From Piscinibacter defluvii (GTDB lineage Bacteria; Pseudomonadota; Gammaproteobacteria; Burkholderiales; Burkholderiaceae_C), in assembly GCF_004011805.1 (NCBI RefSeq), contig NZ_ML137196.1, forward strand, positions 504,154 to 568,153: DNA of 64,000 nucleotides, read 5' to 3'. Under the pieces are notes generated by a model that saw nothing but the letters and a program-made list of their open reading frames with translations, was not told where the DNA came from and made no database searches. Positions 35,112-42,582 of this stretch are shown one piece after another (the first letter of the stretch is position 1; every line of letters starts with the position of its first letter). Position numbers and translations under genes: made by a program.

Positions 35112-37880
35112 TCACCCGCGGCCGAACAGGGCGAACGCGGCCCAGTGGAAGGGGTGCAGCCCGGCCGCCGCCAGCCCGCGCTGCGCCGCCGCGAGCGCGG
35201 CCGCCGGCGCGGCGCCGGCCGCGAGACGGCGGTGCAGTTCGCCCATCAGCTCGGCGGTCGAGCCGTCGTCCACCGCCCATTGCGAGGCCAGCACCGCGGC
35301 ACTGCCGTTGCGCAGGAAGGCCCGCACCCAGCCGAGCAGCTCGTCGCCCGGGGCGACGCGGCTGCGGCCGGTCTCGCAGGCCGAGAGCACGACCAGCGGC
35401 GCGTCCAGCCGCAGCGCGGGCAGGTCGTAGACCGACAGCGGCCCGTCGGCCAGCGCGAGCCAGGAGCACCAGGGGTTGTCGGCGCGGAACTGGCCGTGGC
35501 AGGCGAGGTGCAGCAGGTCGCAGCCCGGGCCCAGTTCGGCCAGCGCGCCACGCGTGGCCGCGGCGCCCAGCAGCACGCGCGCGCCGCCGCCGTAGACCGC
35601 GGCCACCGCCTGCACCTCGGCCGCCACCTGCGGCAGGGCGGCATCGCCATGGCCGAGCGCCAGCACCTGGCGCGGCACGCGTGCCGGCGTGCCCGGGCGC
35701 AGCCGCCAGCCGGCACTGGGGAGCAGGCGCAGCTCGTGCGTCTCGACCAGCCAGCGCGTGCCGTCGTGCAGCGCGGCGAAGGGCACGTAGTGCAGCGCGC
35801 GGTGCGGCACCAGCGCAACGCGCGGGCGGCCCTGCAGCAGCGGCGCGAGCGGCGCCCACAGCAGCGCGTGCAGCGCCTGCAGGTGCTGGCGCACGCGCTG
35901 AAGCAGGCGCGGCGCATGCTCGGGCAGGCGGCGGCCGTGGCGCAGCGCGTCGAGCTGCAGCTGCAGGCCGCGCAGGCGCTCGTCCAGGCCCCCGATCGGC
36001 CAGGCGTGCGAGCGCACGCCCGCCGCGGTGGCGACGCAGGCGACCAGCCGGTCGGGCAGGAGGTGGTAGACCAGCACGGCCTCGTCGGGCGCCAGCGCCG
36101 CCACCAGCGCCGCAGGGTCGAGCCGCGCCGACGCCGGCGGGCTGGCCGGTTCGCGCGCGGCGGTCAGCTGCGCCCGCCGGGTCTCCTCGAGCAGGGCGAA
36201 CTCGCGCCGTGCAAGCTCGGCGGAGAGGGCCGCCGCCGCGTCGGCATCGCCTTCGGCCAGCGCCGCCTGCCGGCGCTCGCGCGCCCACTGCAGCGCGGTG
36301 CGGCCGGCATCCGGCACCACCTCGGGCGCGGCCGCGGCGGCGAGCGCACGCGAGCGGCCCTGCTCGATGGTGGCCAGCAGCGCGCCGGGCGCGGCGGCCG
36401 CGTCGAGGTCCAGCTGCACCAGCAGGTCGTGCGCCGCCTCGGCATGCCCGGCCACGGCGCTGCGCAAGGCCTGCTCCGGCAGCGCCGCGCGCACGGCATC
36501 GACCTCGGCCAGCACGGCCTGCGCCTGGGCCCGCGCCTCGACCCGGTCGCCACGCTGCCAGGCCAGCCCGGCCAGACCGCGGCGGCCGGCGAGCGTGACG
36601 TCGGCGAGCGCCGCGCCCTCGGCCAGCACGGCCTCGAAGCCGCGCCGTGCGCCCTCGGCATCGCCCGCGGCCGCCTGGGCCGCGGCCTGCAGCGCACGCG
36701 CCTCGAGTGTCCAGCCGAGGATGCCGCGGCCGGCCAGGCCGTGCAGCGCCCGCGCGGCATGCGCCGCGGCGGCCGCCGCGTCGCCCTGCGCCAGCTCGAG
36801 CGCGCCGGCGCCGAGCTCGGCCAGCGCCTGCGCGGCCGGATTGTCCTGCTCGAGGTACAGCGCGCGCGCCGTCGCGAAGCCGGCGCGCGCCAGCAGCACG
36901 TCGCCGGCACGCGCGTCGACGCGCGCGCGCTGCAGCAGGGCCCAGGCACGCTCGGTGGGCAGCGCGAGCCGTTCGGCGGCCTCGATCACCCGGTCGTACA
37001 GCGCGCGCGCCTCGGGCAGCAGGCTGACCGCCAGGTAGGCATCGGCCAAGGCCGCCTCGGCCTCGATGCGCTGCGCCGGCGAGGCGCCGGTCTGCTCGAG
37101 CAGCCGGCAGGCGGTGGCCAGTTCGCGCAGCGCGAGCGGCCAGCGCCCGCGGTTCAGCTCGATGCGGCCGATCGCCTGGTGGGCATGCGCCGTCAGCACG
37201 GTGTGGCCGTGGCGCGCGGCGCGCAGGCGCGCGCGTTCGTTGATGCGCAGCGCCTCGTCGAAACGGTACTGCCAGGTGAGCGCATTGGCCTGGCCGATGT
37301 CGGCACGGATCGACAGCTCGCGGTCGCCGGCGCGCGCGGCATGCACCGCGGCGCGCCGGAACCAGGCCTCGGCCTCGGCGTGGCGATCACGGCGCGACAT
37401 CATCGTGCCGAGGTTCTGCTCCACCTTGCCGGCCGAGCGCAGGTCGCCCGCGGCGATGAACACGGCGCGCGTGGCCTCGGCGCAGGCGAGCGCCTCGTCG
37501 TGCCGGCCGAGCACCGACAGCGCGATCAGCTTGGGCACCTGGGTCTGCGCCGCCTCGTGCCCGCGGCCGAGCGCGGCCAGCCCGGCCTGCGCGGCATCGA
37601 AGCACTGCAGCGCATCGGCCATGCGGCCTTCGACCAGCGCGGCCAGCCCGGCGGCCCAGTCGGCCAGCGCCGCGACGCCGGGCTCGGCGTGCCGCTGCTG
37701 CAGCGCGCGCAGCAGCGCGGCGCAGCGCAGCGCGCGCGAGGGGGTGGTGCCCCAGGCCGCGGCGGCCTCGTCCTTGAGCGCGACGGCCAGCGCCGCCGCC
37801 CCGACCGGCAGCGGCTGCGGCAGCGGCGCATCCGCGCCGTCGACGAGCTGGCGTGCGGCGCGGGCGGCCGGGTTCGGCAT
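35112..37880 (-). CDS. TPR-CHAT protein (caspase-family protease)
   Basis: The 922-aa protein has about 500 residues of Ala-rich TPR helices (for example HAEAEAWFRRAAVHAARAGDREL), a linker, and a C-terminal CHAT domain. The domain carries the catalytic dyad His795 in LLHLACHGQFR and Cys835 in VVLSACETGRS. The end HPFHWAAFALFG is the usual CHAT terminus. CHAT proteases are separase/caspase relatives; in type III-E CRISPR the TPR-CHAT Csx29 cuts a protein that restrains a sigma factor. Here the ATG follows the stop of the 169-aa gene directly with no gap, and an ECF sigma gene stands first. Confidence 0.9.
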   Translation of the reverse strand: MPNPAARAARQLVDGADAPLPQPLPVGAAALAVALKDEAAAAWGTTPSRALRCAALLRALQQRHAEPGVAALADWAAGLAALVEGRMADALQCFDAAQAGLAALGRGHEAAQTQVPKLIALSVLGRHDEALACAEATRAVFIAAGDLRSAGKVEQNLGTMMSRRDRHAEAEAWFRRAAVHAARAGDRELSIRADIGQANALTWQYRFDEALRINERARLRAARHGHTVLTAHAHQAIGRIELNRGRWPLALRELATACRLLEQTGASPAQRIEAEAALADAYLAVSLLPEARALYDRVIEAAERLALPTERAWALLQRARVDARAGDVLLARAGFATARALYLEQDNPAAQALAELGAGALELAQGDAAAAAAHAARALHGLAGRGILGWTLEARALQAAAQAAAGDAEGARRGFEAVLAEGAALADVTLAGRRGLAGLAWQRGDRVEARAQAQAVLAEVDAVRAALPEQALRSAVAGHAEAAHDLLVQLDLDAAAAPGALLATIEQGRSRALAAAAAPEVVPDAGRTALQWARERRQAALAEGDADAAAALSAELARREFALLEETRRAQLTAAREPASPPASARLDPAALVAALAPDEAVLVYHLLPDRLVACVATAAGVRSHAWPIGGLDERLRGLQLQLDALRHGRRLPEHAPRLLQRVRQHLQALHALLWAPLAPLLQGRPRVALVPHRALHYVPFAALHDGTRWLVETHELRLLPSAGWRLRPGTPARVPRQVLALGHGDAALPQVAAEVQAVAAVYGGGARVLLGAAATRGALAELGPGCDLLHLACHGQFRADNPWCSWLALADGPLSVYDLPALRLDAPLVVLSACETGRSRVAPGDELLGWVRAFLRNGSAAVLASQWAVDDGSTAELMGELHRRLAAGAAPAAALAAAQRGLAAAGLHPFHWAAFALFGRG

Positions 37881-38390
37881 TCAGCCGGCCCCGGGCGTGA
37901 ACTCGATCGGCAGCTCGAGCTCCCAGTCGACGCCGCGCAGCAGCAGCCGGCAGCTGGCGCCGGCCACCGGCTCGAAGGCGAACTCGGCGAGTTCGTTCCA
38001 GGCCACCTGCTGCGGCTTGCCCTGCTCGGGCAGCAAGGCCGCGCTGCCCTGTTCGTCCGGCCCGAGCACCTGGCCGCTGAGGCGCCAGCGCCCGCCGCTC
38101 TCGGGCTCGAGGCGCAGGTCGACGTCGCGCGCCTCGGTGGCGAAGAGCAGCTGGCGCATGCGGTCGGGGCCGGCGCGCAGGCCGAGCGCCGGTGCGGGCG
38201 TGGCCAGGCTGTCGAAGCGCAGGGTGGCGCCGAGCCGGCGCAGCAGCCCCGGCGCGGCCGGCGCCGCCGCGGCGCGCGGCCGCCAGGCGTGAATGGCACG
38301 CTGGATCAGCGTTTCCGGGGCGTCCTCGAGGCCGCGGCTCGCGCGCAGCGTGCCGGCGAGTTCGGCGTCGTCGGGGTCGTGGGTGCTCAT
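37881..38390 (-). CDS. 169-aa soluble protein between ECF sigma and CHAT genes
   Basis: The N-terminus, DPDDAELAGTLRASRGLEDAPETLIQRAIHAW, is helical and looks like the start of many anti-sigma factors. The rest is beta-rich: MRQLLFATEARDVDLRLEPE, GRWRLSGQVLGPDEQG, ASCRLLLRGVDWELELPIEF. There is no transmembrane helix and no zinc motif. I recall similar proteins next to ECF sigma/CHAT genes in other bacteria but cannot name a family. It could be an anti-sigma factor, a CHAT substrate, or both; this is inference from position. Confidence 0.6.
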   Translation of the reverse strand: MSTHDPDDAELAGTLRASRGLEDAPETLIQRAIHAWRPRAAAAPAAPGLLRRLGATLRFDSLATPAPALGLRAGPDRMRQLLFATEARDVDLRLEPESGGRWRLSGQVLGPDEQGSAALLPEQGKPQQVAWNELAEFAFEPVAGASCRLLLRGVDWELELPIEFTPGAG

Positions 38391-38454
38391 GGGGTCGGTC
38401 CTGGAGGCGATGCTGGCGGCACAGAGCGGCAAGGGGGCGCTTCGATACGCGGAT

Positions 38455-39036
38455 CTACATCGAACGCAGGACCGTGCGCAACTGGTCCAGCGCCCGGGCC
38501 CGCGTCGGGCCGATGCTGCCCTCGGGGATGCCCAGCCGCGCGGCGATCTCCGCATAGGGCGGCGGCTCGTCCTGCAGGAACAGCAGCTCGAGCAGCTGAC
38601 GGTGCCGCGGCGCGAGGCGCTCGAGCGCACTGCGCACGCGGTGCTGCTCCTGCAACGCCGCGAGCAGGGCCTCGGGCAGCGGCGCGGGGTCGGGCAGCGC
38701 GAGCAGCGGGTCGTCGTGCTCCTCCTCGCCGGCCGGGGCGGCGCGCCGCTGCTGCTCGGTGCGGCGCTCGTCGAGCAGGCGCAGCGTCTCGCGCCGCGCC
38801 GTGGTCACCAGCCAGGCACGCACCCGGGCCGGATCGTCGAGGCGGTCGAGCTGCTCGAACAGGCGGCTGAAGGCATGCTGGAACACCTCCGCGACCGCGT
38901 CGTCGTCGAGCCCGGCGCGGCGCGGCACGGTGTAGACGAGGCGCTGGAAGCGCCGCACCAGGGTGCTCCAGGCGGCCTGCCGGCCGGCGCGACAGTGCGC
39001 GACGAGTTCCGCATCGCTCAGCTCGGGGTACTGCAC
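38455..39036 (-). CDS. ECF sigma-70 factor of the CHAT cluster
   Basis: The 193-aa protein has region 2 (LSDAELVAHCRAGRQAAWSTLVRRFQRLVYTVPRRAGLDDDAVAEVFQHAF) and region 4 (LERLAPRHRQLLELLFLQDEPPPYAEIAARLGIPEGSIGPTRARALDQL) with an acidic linker between. The start is GTG at 39036, the first start codon before the domain; a GTG at 39093 is possible. It leads the cluster with the 169-aa protein, CHAT, S8 and TIR genes, 64 bases before the next start. A strong hairpin lies just upstream of its start. Confidence 0.85.
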   Translation of the reverse strand: MQYPELSDAELVAHCRAGRQAAWSTLVRRFQRLVYTVPRRAGLDDDAVAEVFQHAFSRLFEQLDRLDDPARVRAWLVTTARRETLRLLDERRTEQQRRAAPAGEEEHDDPLLALPDPAPLPEALLAALQEQHRVRSALERLAPRHRQLLELLFLQDEPPPYAEIAARLGIPEGSIGPTRARALDQLRTVLRSM

Positions 39037-39044
39037 GCAGGCTC

Positions 39045-39097
39045 GCGGGTGGGGGCGACGGCGCGCATGCTGCCATGCACGCAGCGCCCCCACCCGC
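39045..39097. repeat. Long perfect inverted repeat upstream of the ECF gene
   Basis: GCGGGTGGGGGCG (39045-39057) and CGCCCCCACCCGC (39085-39097) form a 13-bp perfect stem. The 27-base loop holds a smaller stem, GCATG-CTGC-CATGC. It fills the gap between the solenoid lipoprotein stop and the sigma start. It has no T run, so it is a weak terminator at best. An RNA leader structure or protein site is possible. Confidence 0.5.
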
Positions 39098-39115
39098 GGT
39101 GGGGCGGCCTCGGCG

Positions 39116-40336
39116 TCAGAGCCGCCGGCACTGGTCCTCCTTCAGCGTGGCGACGTTGCCGCTGCCGGTGGGCTCGGGCTGGTTCTCCTTGCACTGCAGC
39201 ACGCCGCCCATGCGGTTGGCCGAGAGCACCAGGCCGCCGAGGTTGCCCACCGCCTGCAGGTTGCCGCCGATCGCGTTGGCCACCGCGCTGACCGGGCCGG
39301 CCATCGTGTCGATCTGCAGGTCGCCGGTGATCGAGGCGCCGCCGATGCTGGCACTGCCGCCCTGCTTGACCTGCACCGAGCCGCCGAAGCGCGAGGCCCC
39401 GCCGACCACCGTGCTGGCCGCGCCGTCGGCCTGCAGGTTGCCGTTGACCTGCACGCCCTCGGCCGTCAGGCGCGCATCGCGGCCGACCAGGATCGAGCCG
39501 ATCAGCCGCGTGCCCTCGAGCACGCAGACCCCGCCCTCGGGCACGGTGACGGTGTCCAGCGCGATGGCGCCGATGCGCAGGCCGTTGCAGGTGACGTTGC
39601 CCGACAGCGGGCCGACCGGCGGCTCGACCCCGCCGCCGCCGCTACCGCCCCCGCCGCTGCCCCCGCCGCCGGCGGCGCACTGGTCCTCGATCGACGCGGC
39701 GCTGTTGTAGGCGCTGAAGGGCGCCGGCCGGTTCTCCTTGCACTGCAGGTTGCCGGTGATGCGGTTGGAGACGATCGTCACGCCCCCCAGGTTGCCGACC
39801 GCCTGCAGGCTGCCGCCGACCTGGTTGTCGCTCGCCTCGAGCGCGGCGCGGTTGGCGTCGAGCTGCAGGTCGCCGGTGATGCGCAGGCCCACCAGGCGCG
39901 CCGAGCCGCCCTGCTTGAGCTGCACCGAGCCGCCGACGCGGCTGTCCTCCAGCGCGACGTCGGCCGCACCCTCGGCCTGCACGCTGCCGTTCAGCGCCAG
40001 GCGCGCGCCGTCCAGCGTGGCGCCGCGGCCGACCGTGATGTTGCCGATCAGCACGGTGCCGTCGAGCCGGCAGGCGGCATCGGCCGGCACGTCGATCGAG
40101 TCCAGGCGCAGCGCACCGATCGTCATGTTGCGGCAGCTGACATTGCCCGACAGCGTGGCGGCGGCCTGCTGCAGCGCCGGTCCGGCCGCGAGCGCCTGGG
40201 CGGCGGCGCTGTCCGCCGGCGGGTTCGGGTCCGCAGCGCCGGACGGTGCGGCATCGCCGCCACCGCCGCCGCAGGCGGCAAGCACGACACAGGCCGCCGC
40301 GAGCGCGACGGGACGCAGGAAGGGCAGGGGTTCCAT
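39116..40336 (-). CDS. Lipoprotein with two beta-solenoid repeats joined by a Gly4Ser linker
   Basis: The 406-aa protein has a lipoprotein signal (Cys22 in LAACGGGGG) and two homologous halves, about 61-220 and 243-406. Each half has short repeats such as GGSVQLKQGGSARL, ITGDLQLD and VGGSLQAVGNLGG, as in right-handed beta-helices or bactofilin-like folds. Each half has four matching Cys (68, 89, 199, 220 and 250, 271, 381, 403), suggesting disulfides outside the cytoplasm. The halves are joined by AAGGGGSGGGGSGGGGVEPP. GAAAGGA precedes the ATG. It may be a surface scaffold. Confidence 0.7.
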   Translation of the reverse strand: MEPLPFLRPVALAAACVVLAACGGGGGDAAPSGAADPNPPADSAAAQALAAGPALQQAAATLSGNVSCRNMTIGALRLDSIDVPADAACRLDGTVLIGNITVGRGATLDGARLALNGSVQAEGAADVALEDSRVGGSVQLKQGGSARLVGLRITGDLQLDANRAALEASDNQVGGSLQAVGNLGGVTIVSNRITGNLQCKENRPAPFSAYNSAASIEDQCAAGGGGSGGGGSGGGGVEPPVGPLSGNVTCNGLRIGAIALDTVTVPEGGVCVLEGTRLIGSILVGRDARLTAEGVQVNGNLQADGAASTVVGGASRFGGSVQVKQGGSASIGGASITGDLQIDTMAGPVSAVANAIGGNLQAVGNLGGLVLSANRMGGVLQCKENQPEPTGSGNVATLKEDQCRRL

Positions 40337-40400
40337 CGAGCGATCCTTTCTCTGGTGAGGCTGGCGGGTACCGGCAGCGGGCTGCCGCCGGGCATCCGGC

Positions 40401-40431
40401 CGCACAGAGGGAGCGCGGAGCGCGGAAATAC
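40401..40431 (-). promoter_or_regulatory. Bipartite promoter-like motif upstream of the solenoid lipoprotein
   Basis: GTATTTCCGCGC (40431-40420), 14 bases and GTGCG (40405-40401) repeat exactly the pair found upstream of the S8 gene, here 65 bases before the ATG. Outside the two boxes the sequences differ, which argues for function rather than a copied segment. Confidence 0.5.
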
Positions 40432-40440
40432 GCCGCCGCG

Positions 40441-41364
40441 TCAGTCGAGGGCGTGCAGCGTGTCGCCCGCCGCCTCGACGCAGCCCGCGGCGATCGGCGC
40501 GCCGTCGTGCCGCACCACCACACGCGTGCCGTCGTGGCAGATCTCGATGTGCCGCGTGCCGGGCACGCGCGCGCGCACGAAGGCCTCGAGCGATTCGGGC
40601 AGGCTGATGCGCAGCGCCATCGCCAGGCGGTCTTCCTCGGGATGGTCGTCGACGCGGATCCAGGGCACGAAGCCGAGGCCGAACATCAGCCAGCGCGAGC
40701 CGACCTCGACGCGGCGCGGCTCGTAGTGCGCCTCGCGCAGCCAGGCCTGCGCGCGTGCGCGCAGGTCCGGCCCGTCGGGCAGCGCGCCCCAGGCGCTGGC
40801 CATCAGCTCGGCCACCCACTGGTTGCAGTTCTGGTAGCGCAGGCTGAACGGGTAGGCGTTGGCGCTGTACTGCGCCGCCAGCAGGCGCAGCGCGCGTGGG
40901 TTGTCGAGCGCGGCCGCCTCCAGCGCGGCACCGGCCTCGCGCGGCAGCAGCAGCAGCGAGAGGTAGCCGCGCTGCGGCGAATCGGTGCCGAGCAGGAAGC
41001 CGGCGATGCCCTGGTCGTAGAGCTGCGGCCGCGCCGCGTCGCAGTCGAAGTAGAGCTGGCGCACCGACCAGGGCGCGTTCGGGTTGGCGGCCAGTGCCAG
41101 TCCGGCGTGCGAGTAGCGGATGTCGAAGCGCGCCAGGTCCAGGCCCGAACGCGCGATCAGCGCCACGCGGGCGCCCGAGGCCTCGAGCTCGCGCCGCGCG
41201 ATGCCGGCCACCTGCAGCAGCCGGTCCTGCTGCGCGGCGCTCAGGCCGGCGCGGGTGTCGCACAACCGCGGCAGCCCGGCCTGCGCCGGCAGCGCGGCAG
41301 CCAGCGCGAGGGCGAACGCGAGCGCAGGGGCGAGTGCAGGCGCCGCGGCGGCGCGCCGGATCAA
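40441..41364 (-). CDS. DUF2145 family exported protein
   Basis: The 307-aa protein starts at a TTG (41364) overlapping the upstream stop as TTGA. It has a signal peptide (MIRRAAAAPALAPALAFALA, cleaved near AQA-GL) and the DUF2145 body: LCDTRAGLSAAQQDRLLQVAGIARRELE, RYSHAGLAL, WSVRQLYFDCD, RYQNCNQWVAELMASAWG. The RYSHAGL and NCNQWVAE patterns resemble NlpC/P60-like His and Cys sites, in permuted order, so a peptidase-like fold is possible. Function unknown; exported. Confidence 0.75.
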   Translation of the reverse strand: MIRRAAAAPALAPALAFALALAAALPAQAGLPRLCDTRAGLSAAQQDRLLQVAGIARRELEASGARVALIARSGLDLARFDIRYSHAGLALAANPNAPWSVRQLYFDCDAARPQLYDQGIAGFLLGTDSPQRGYLSLLLLPREAGAALEAAALDNPRALRLLAAQYSANAYPFSLRYQNCNQWVAELMASAWGALPDGPDLRARAQAWLREAHYEPRRVEVGSRWLMFGLGFVPWIRVDDHPEEDRLAMALRISLPESLEAFVRARVPGTRHIEICHDGTRVVVRHDGAPIAAGCVEAAGDTLHALD

Positions 41365-41819
41365 AGCCGGACCGGGTTGGACGCGAGCTCGCGGAACCAG
41401 TCGTCGGCCAGCACCAGGAAGAAGGGCTCGCGCGCCGGCGCGGTGGCGAACTCGATGCCGTAGGGGCGGTGGCGCGCCGCGACACGGGCACCGACGCCGA
41501 GCGTGGCCAGCGTCGCGGCCTTCTCGGGCAGGTCGAGCAGCAGCTCGGTGCCGGGCCGCGTCAGGTGCTGCAGGTGCAGGCGCAGGAAACCGGGCTTCTC
41601 GGCCAGTGCCGTCATCGCGTCGATGCGGTACTCGCCCTCGGCCACCTTGTTGTCCGGCGACGAGCTGTTGCTCGAGCCCTGGATCGAGTTGGAGACGCTG
41701 CCCGACACCTGCGAGCCGGCGCTCGAGGCCGAGGAGGCGAGGCTGTCGGCGCAGACCGGCAGGGCCAGCGCGGCACCGAGGGCGGCCAGGCCGGCCAGGC
41801 GCAGGGGGCGGATGATCAT
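41361..41819 (-). CDS. Exported hypothetical protein coupled to the DUF2145 gene
   Basis: The 152-aa protein has a signal peptide (MIIRPLRLAGLAALGAALALPVCADS), a Ser/Asn-rich stretch, SLASSASSAGSQVSGSVSNS, and a beta-rich part with LRLHLQHLTRPGTELLLDLP. The start at 41819 has GGAG nine bases upstream; 41834 is a possible alternative. Overlap with the DUF2145 start indicates that the two are made together and act in the periplasm or envelope. I know this pair to occur together in Burkholderiales, but not its role. Confidence 0.65.
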   Translation of the reverse strand: MIIRPLRLAGLAALGAALALPVCADSLASSASSAGSQVSGSVSNSIQGSSNSSSPDNKVAEGEYRIDAMTALAEKPGFLRLHLQHLTRPGTELLLDLPEKAATLATLGVGARVAARHRPYGIEFATAPAREPFFLVLADDWFRELASNPVRL

Positions 41820-41895
41820 CGTGCGGCGCTCCATCGAAGGACGGCAAAGGATACCAAGCCGACCCGGCACGACTGTGAGCGAGTGTCGCGCCGCA

Positions 41896-42582
41896 TCACG
41901 CCACGAAGCGGTAGCCGATGCCGGCCTCGGTGAGCAGGTGGCGCGGCATCGAGGGCTGCGCCTCGATCTTCTTGCGCAGGTTGGCCATGTGCACGCGCAC
42001 GTAGTGCGTGTCGCCGGCATGCCCCGGCCCCCAGACGGCCTTGAGCAGCTGCTGGTGCGTGATCACGCGGTCGGGCTGGGTGGCCAGGTGGGTGAGCAGC
42101 TGGTACTCGATCGGCGTGAGGTGCAGGCGTTCGCCGGCGCGCTCGACGCTGCGGCGCACCAGGTCGATGGTCACGTCGCCGAAGCGCAGCACCGTCTCGC
42201 CGGCCGGGGACTGCTGGGCGTGGCGGCGCAGCTGCGCACGCACCCGCGCCAGCAGCTCGCCGGCGCCGAAGGGCTTGACGAGGTAGTCGTCCGCGCCGGC
42301 ATCCAGCGCGTCGATCTTGTCGGCCTCGCCGCTGCGCGCCGACAGCACGATCAGCGGCGCGGCCGACCAGCCGCGCAGGTCGCGGACCAGGTCGATGCCG
42401 TCGCCGTCGGGCAGGCCGAGGTCGAGCACCAGCAGGTCGGGCCGGCGCGTCCCGGCCTCGATCAGGCCGCGCTTCAGGCCGTCGGCCTCGAACACCTCGT
42501 GGCCCTCGGCCTCGAGCGCGAGGCGCACGAAGCGGCGGATGTCCGCCTCGTCCTCGACCACCAGGACCCGCGCCGCGTTCAC
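41896..42582 (-). CDS. kdpE: Response regulator KdpE
   Basis: The 228-aa OmpR-type regulator has a receiver domain with VVEDEADIRR, the phospho-acceptor Asp54 in LVLDLGLPDGDG, and Lys in YLVKPFGAGELLAR. A winged helix ends in THYVRVHMANLRKKIE and EAGIGYRFVA. It activates the kdp operon when K+ is scarce. The GTG start overlaps the kdpD stop by 4 bp. It is the last gene of the kdp run. Confidence 0.93.
   Translation of the reverse strand: MNAARVLVVEDEADIRRFVRLALEAEGHEVFEADGLKRGLIEAGTRRPDLLVLDLGLPDGDGIDLVRDLRGWSAAPLIVLSARSGEADKIDALDAGADDYLVKPFGAGELLARVRAQLRRHAQQSPAGETVLRFGDVTIDLVRRSVERAGERLHLTPIEYQLLTHLATQPDRVITHQQLLKAVWGPGHAGDTHYVRVHMANLRKKIEAQPSMPRHLLTEAGIGYRFVA

Noticed and set aside
31948-39036. 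Assignment of the TIR/CHAT block to Thoeris or type III-E CRISPR
   Set aside because: No ThsA, no gRAMP/Cas7-11, no cas1/cas2 and no array are present; only the protein logic is similar.
39820-40340. The Gly4Ser linker as vector or engineered sequence
   Set aside because: Codon use, GC content and flanking genes are continuous with the genome, and the joined domains are natural duplicates with a lipoprotein signal.
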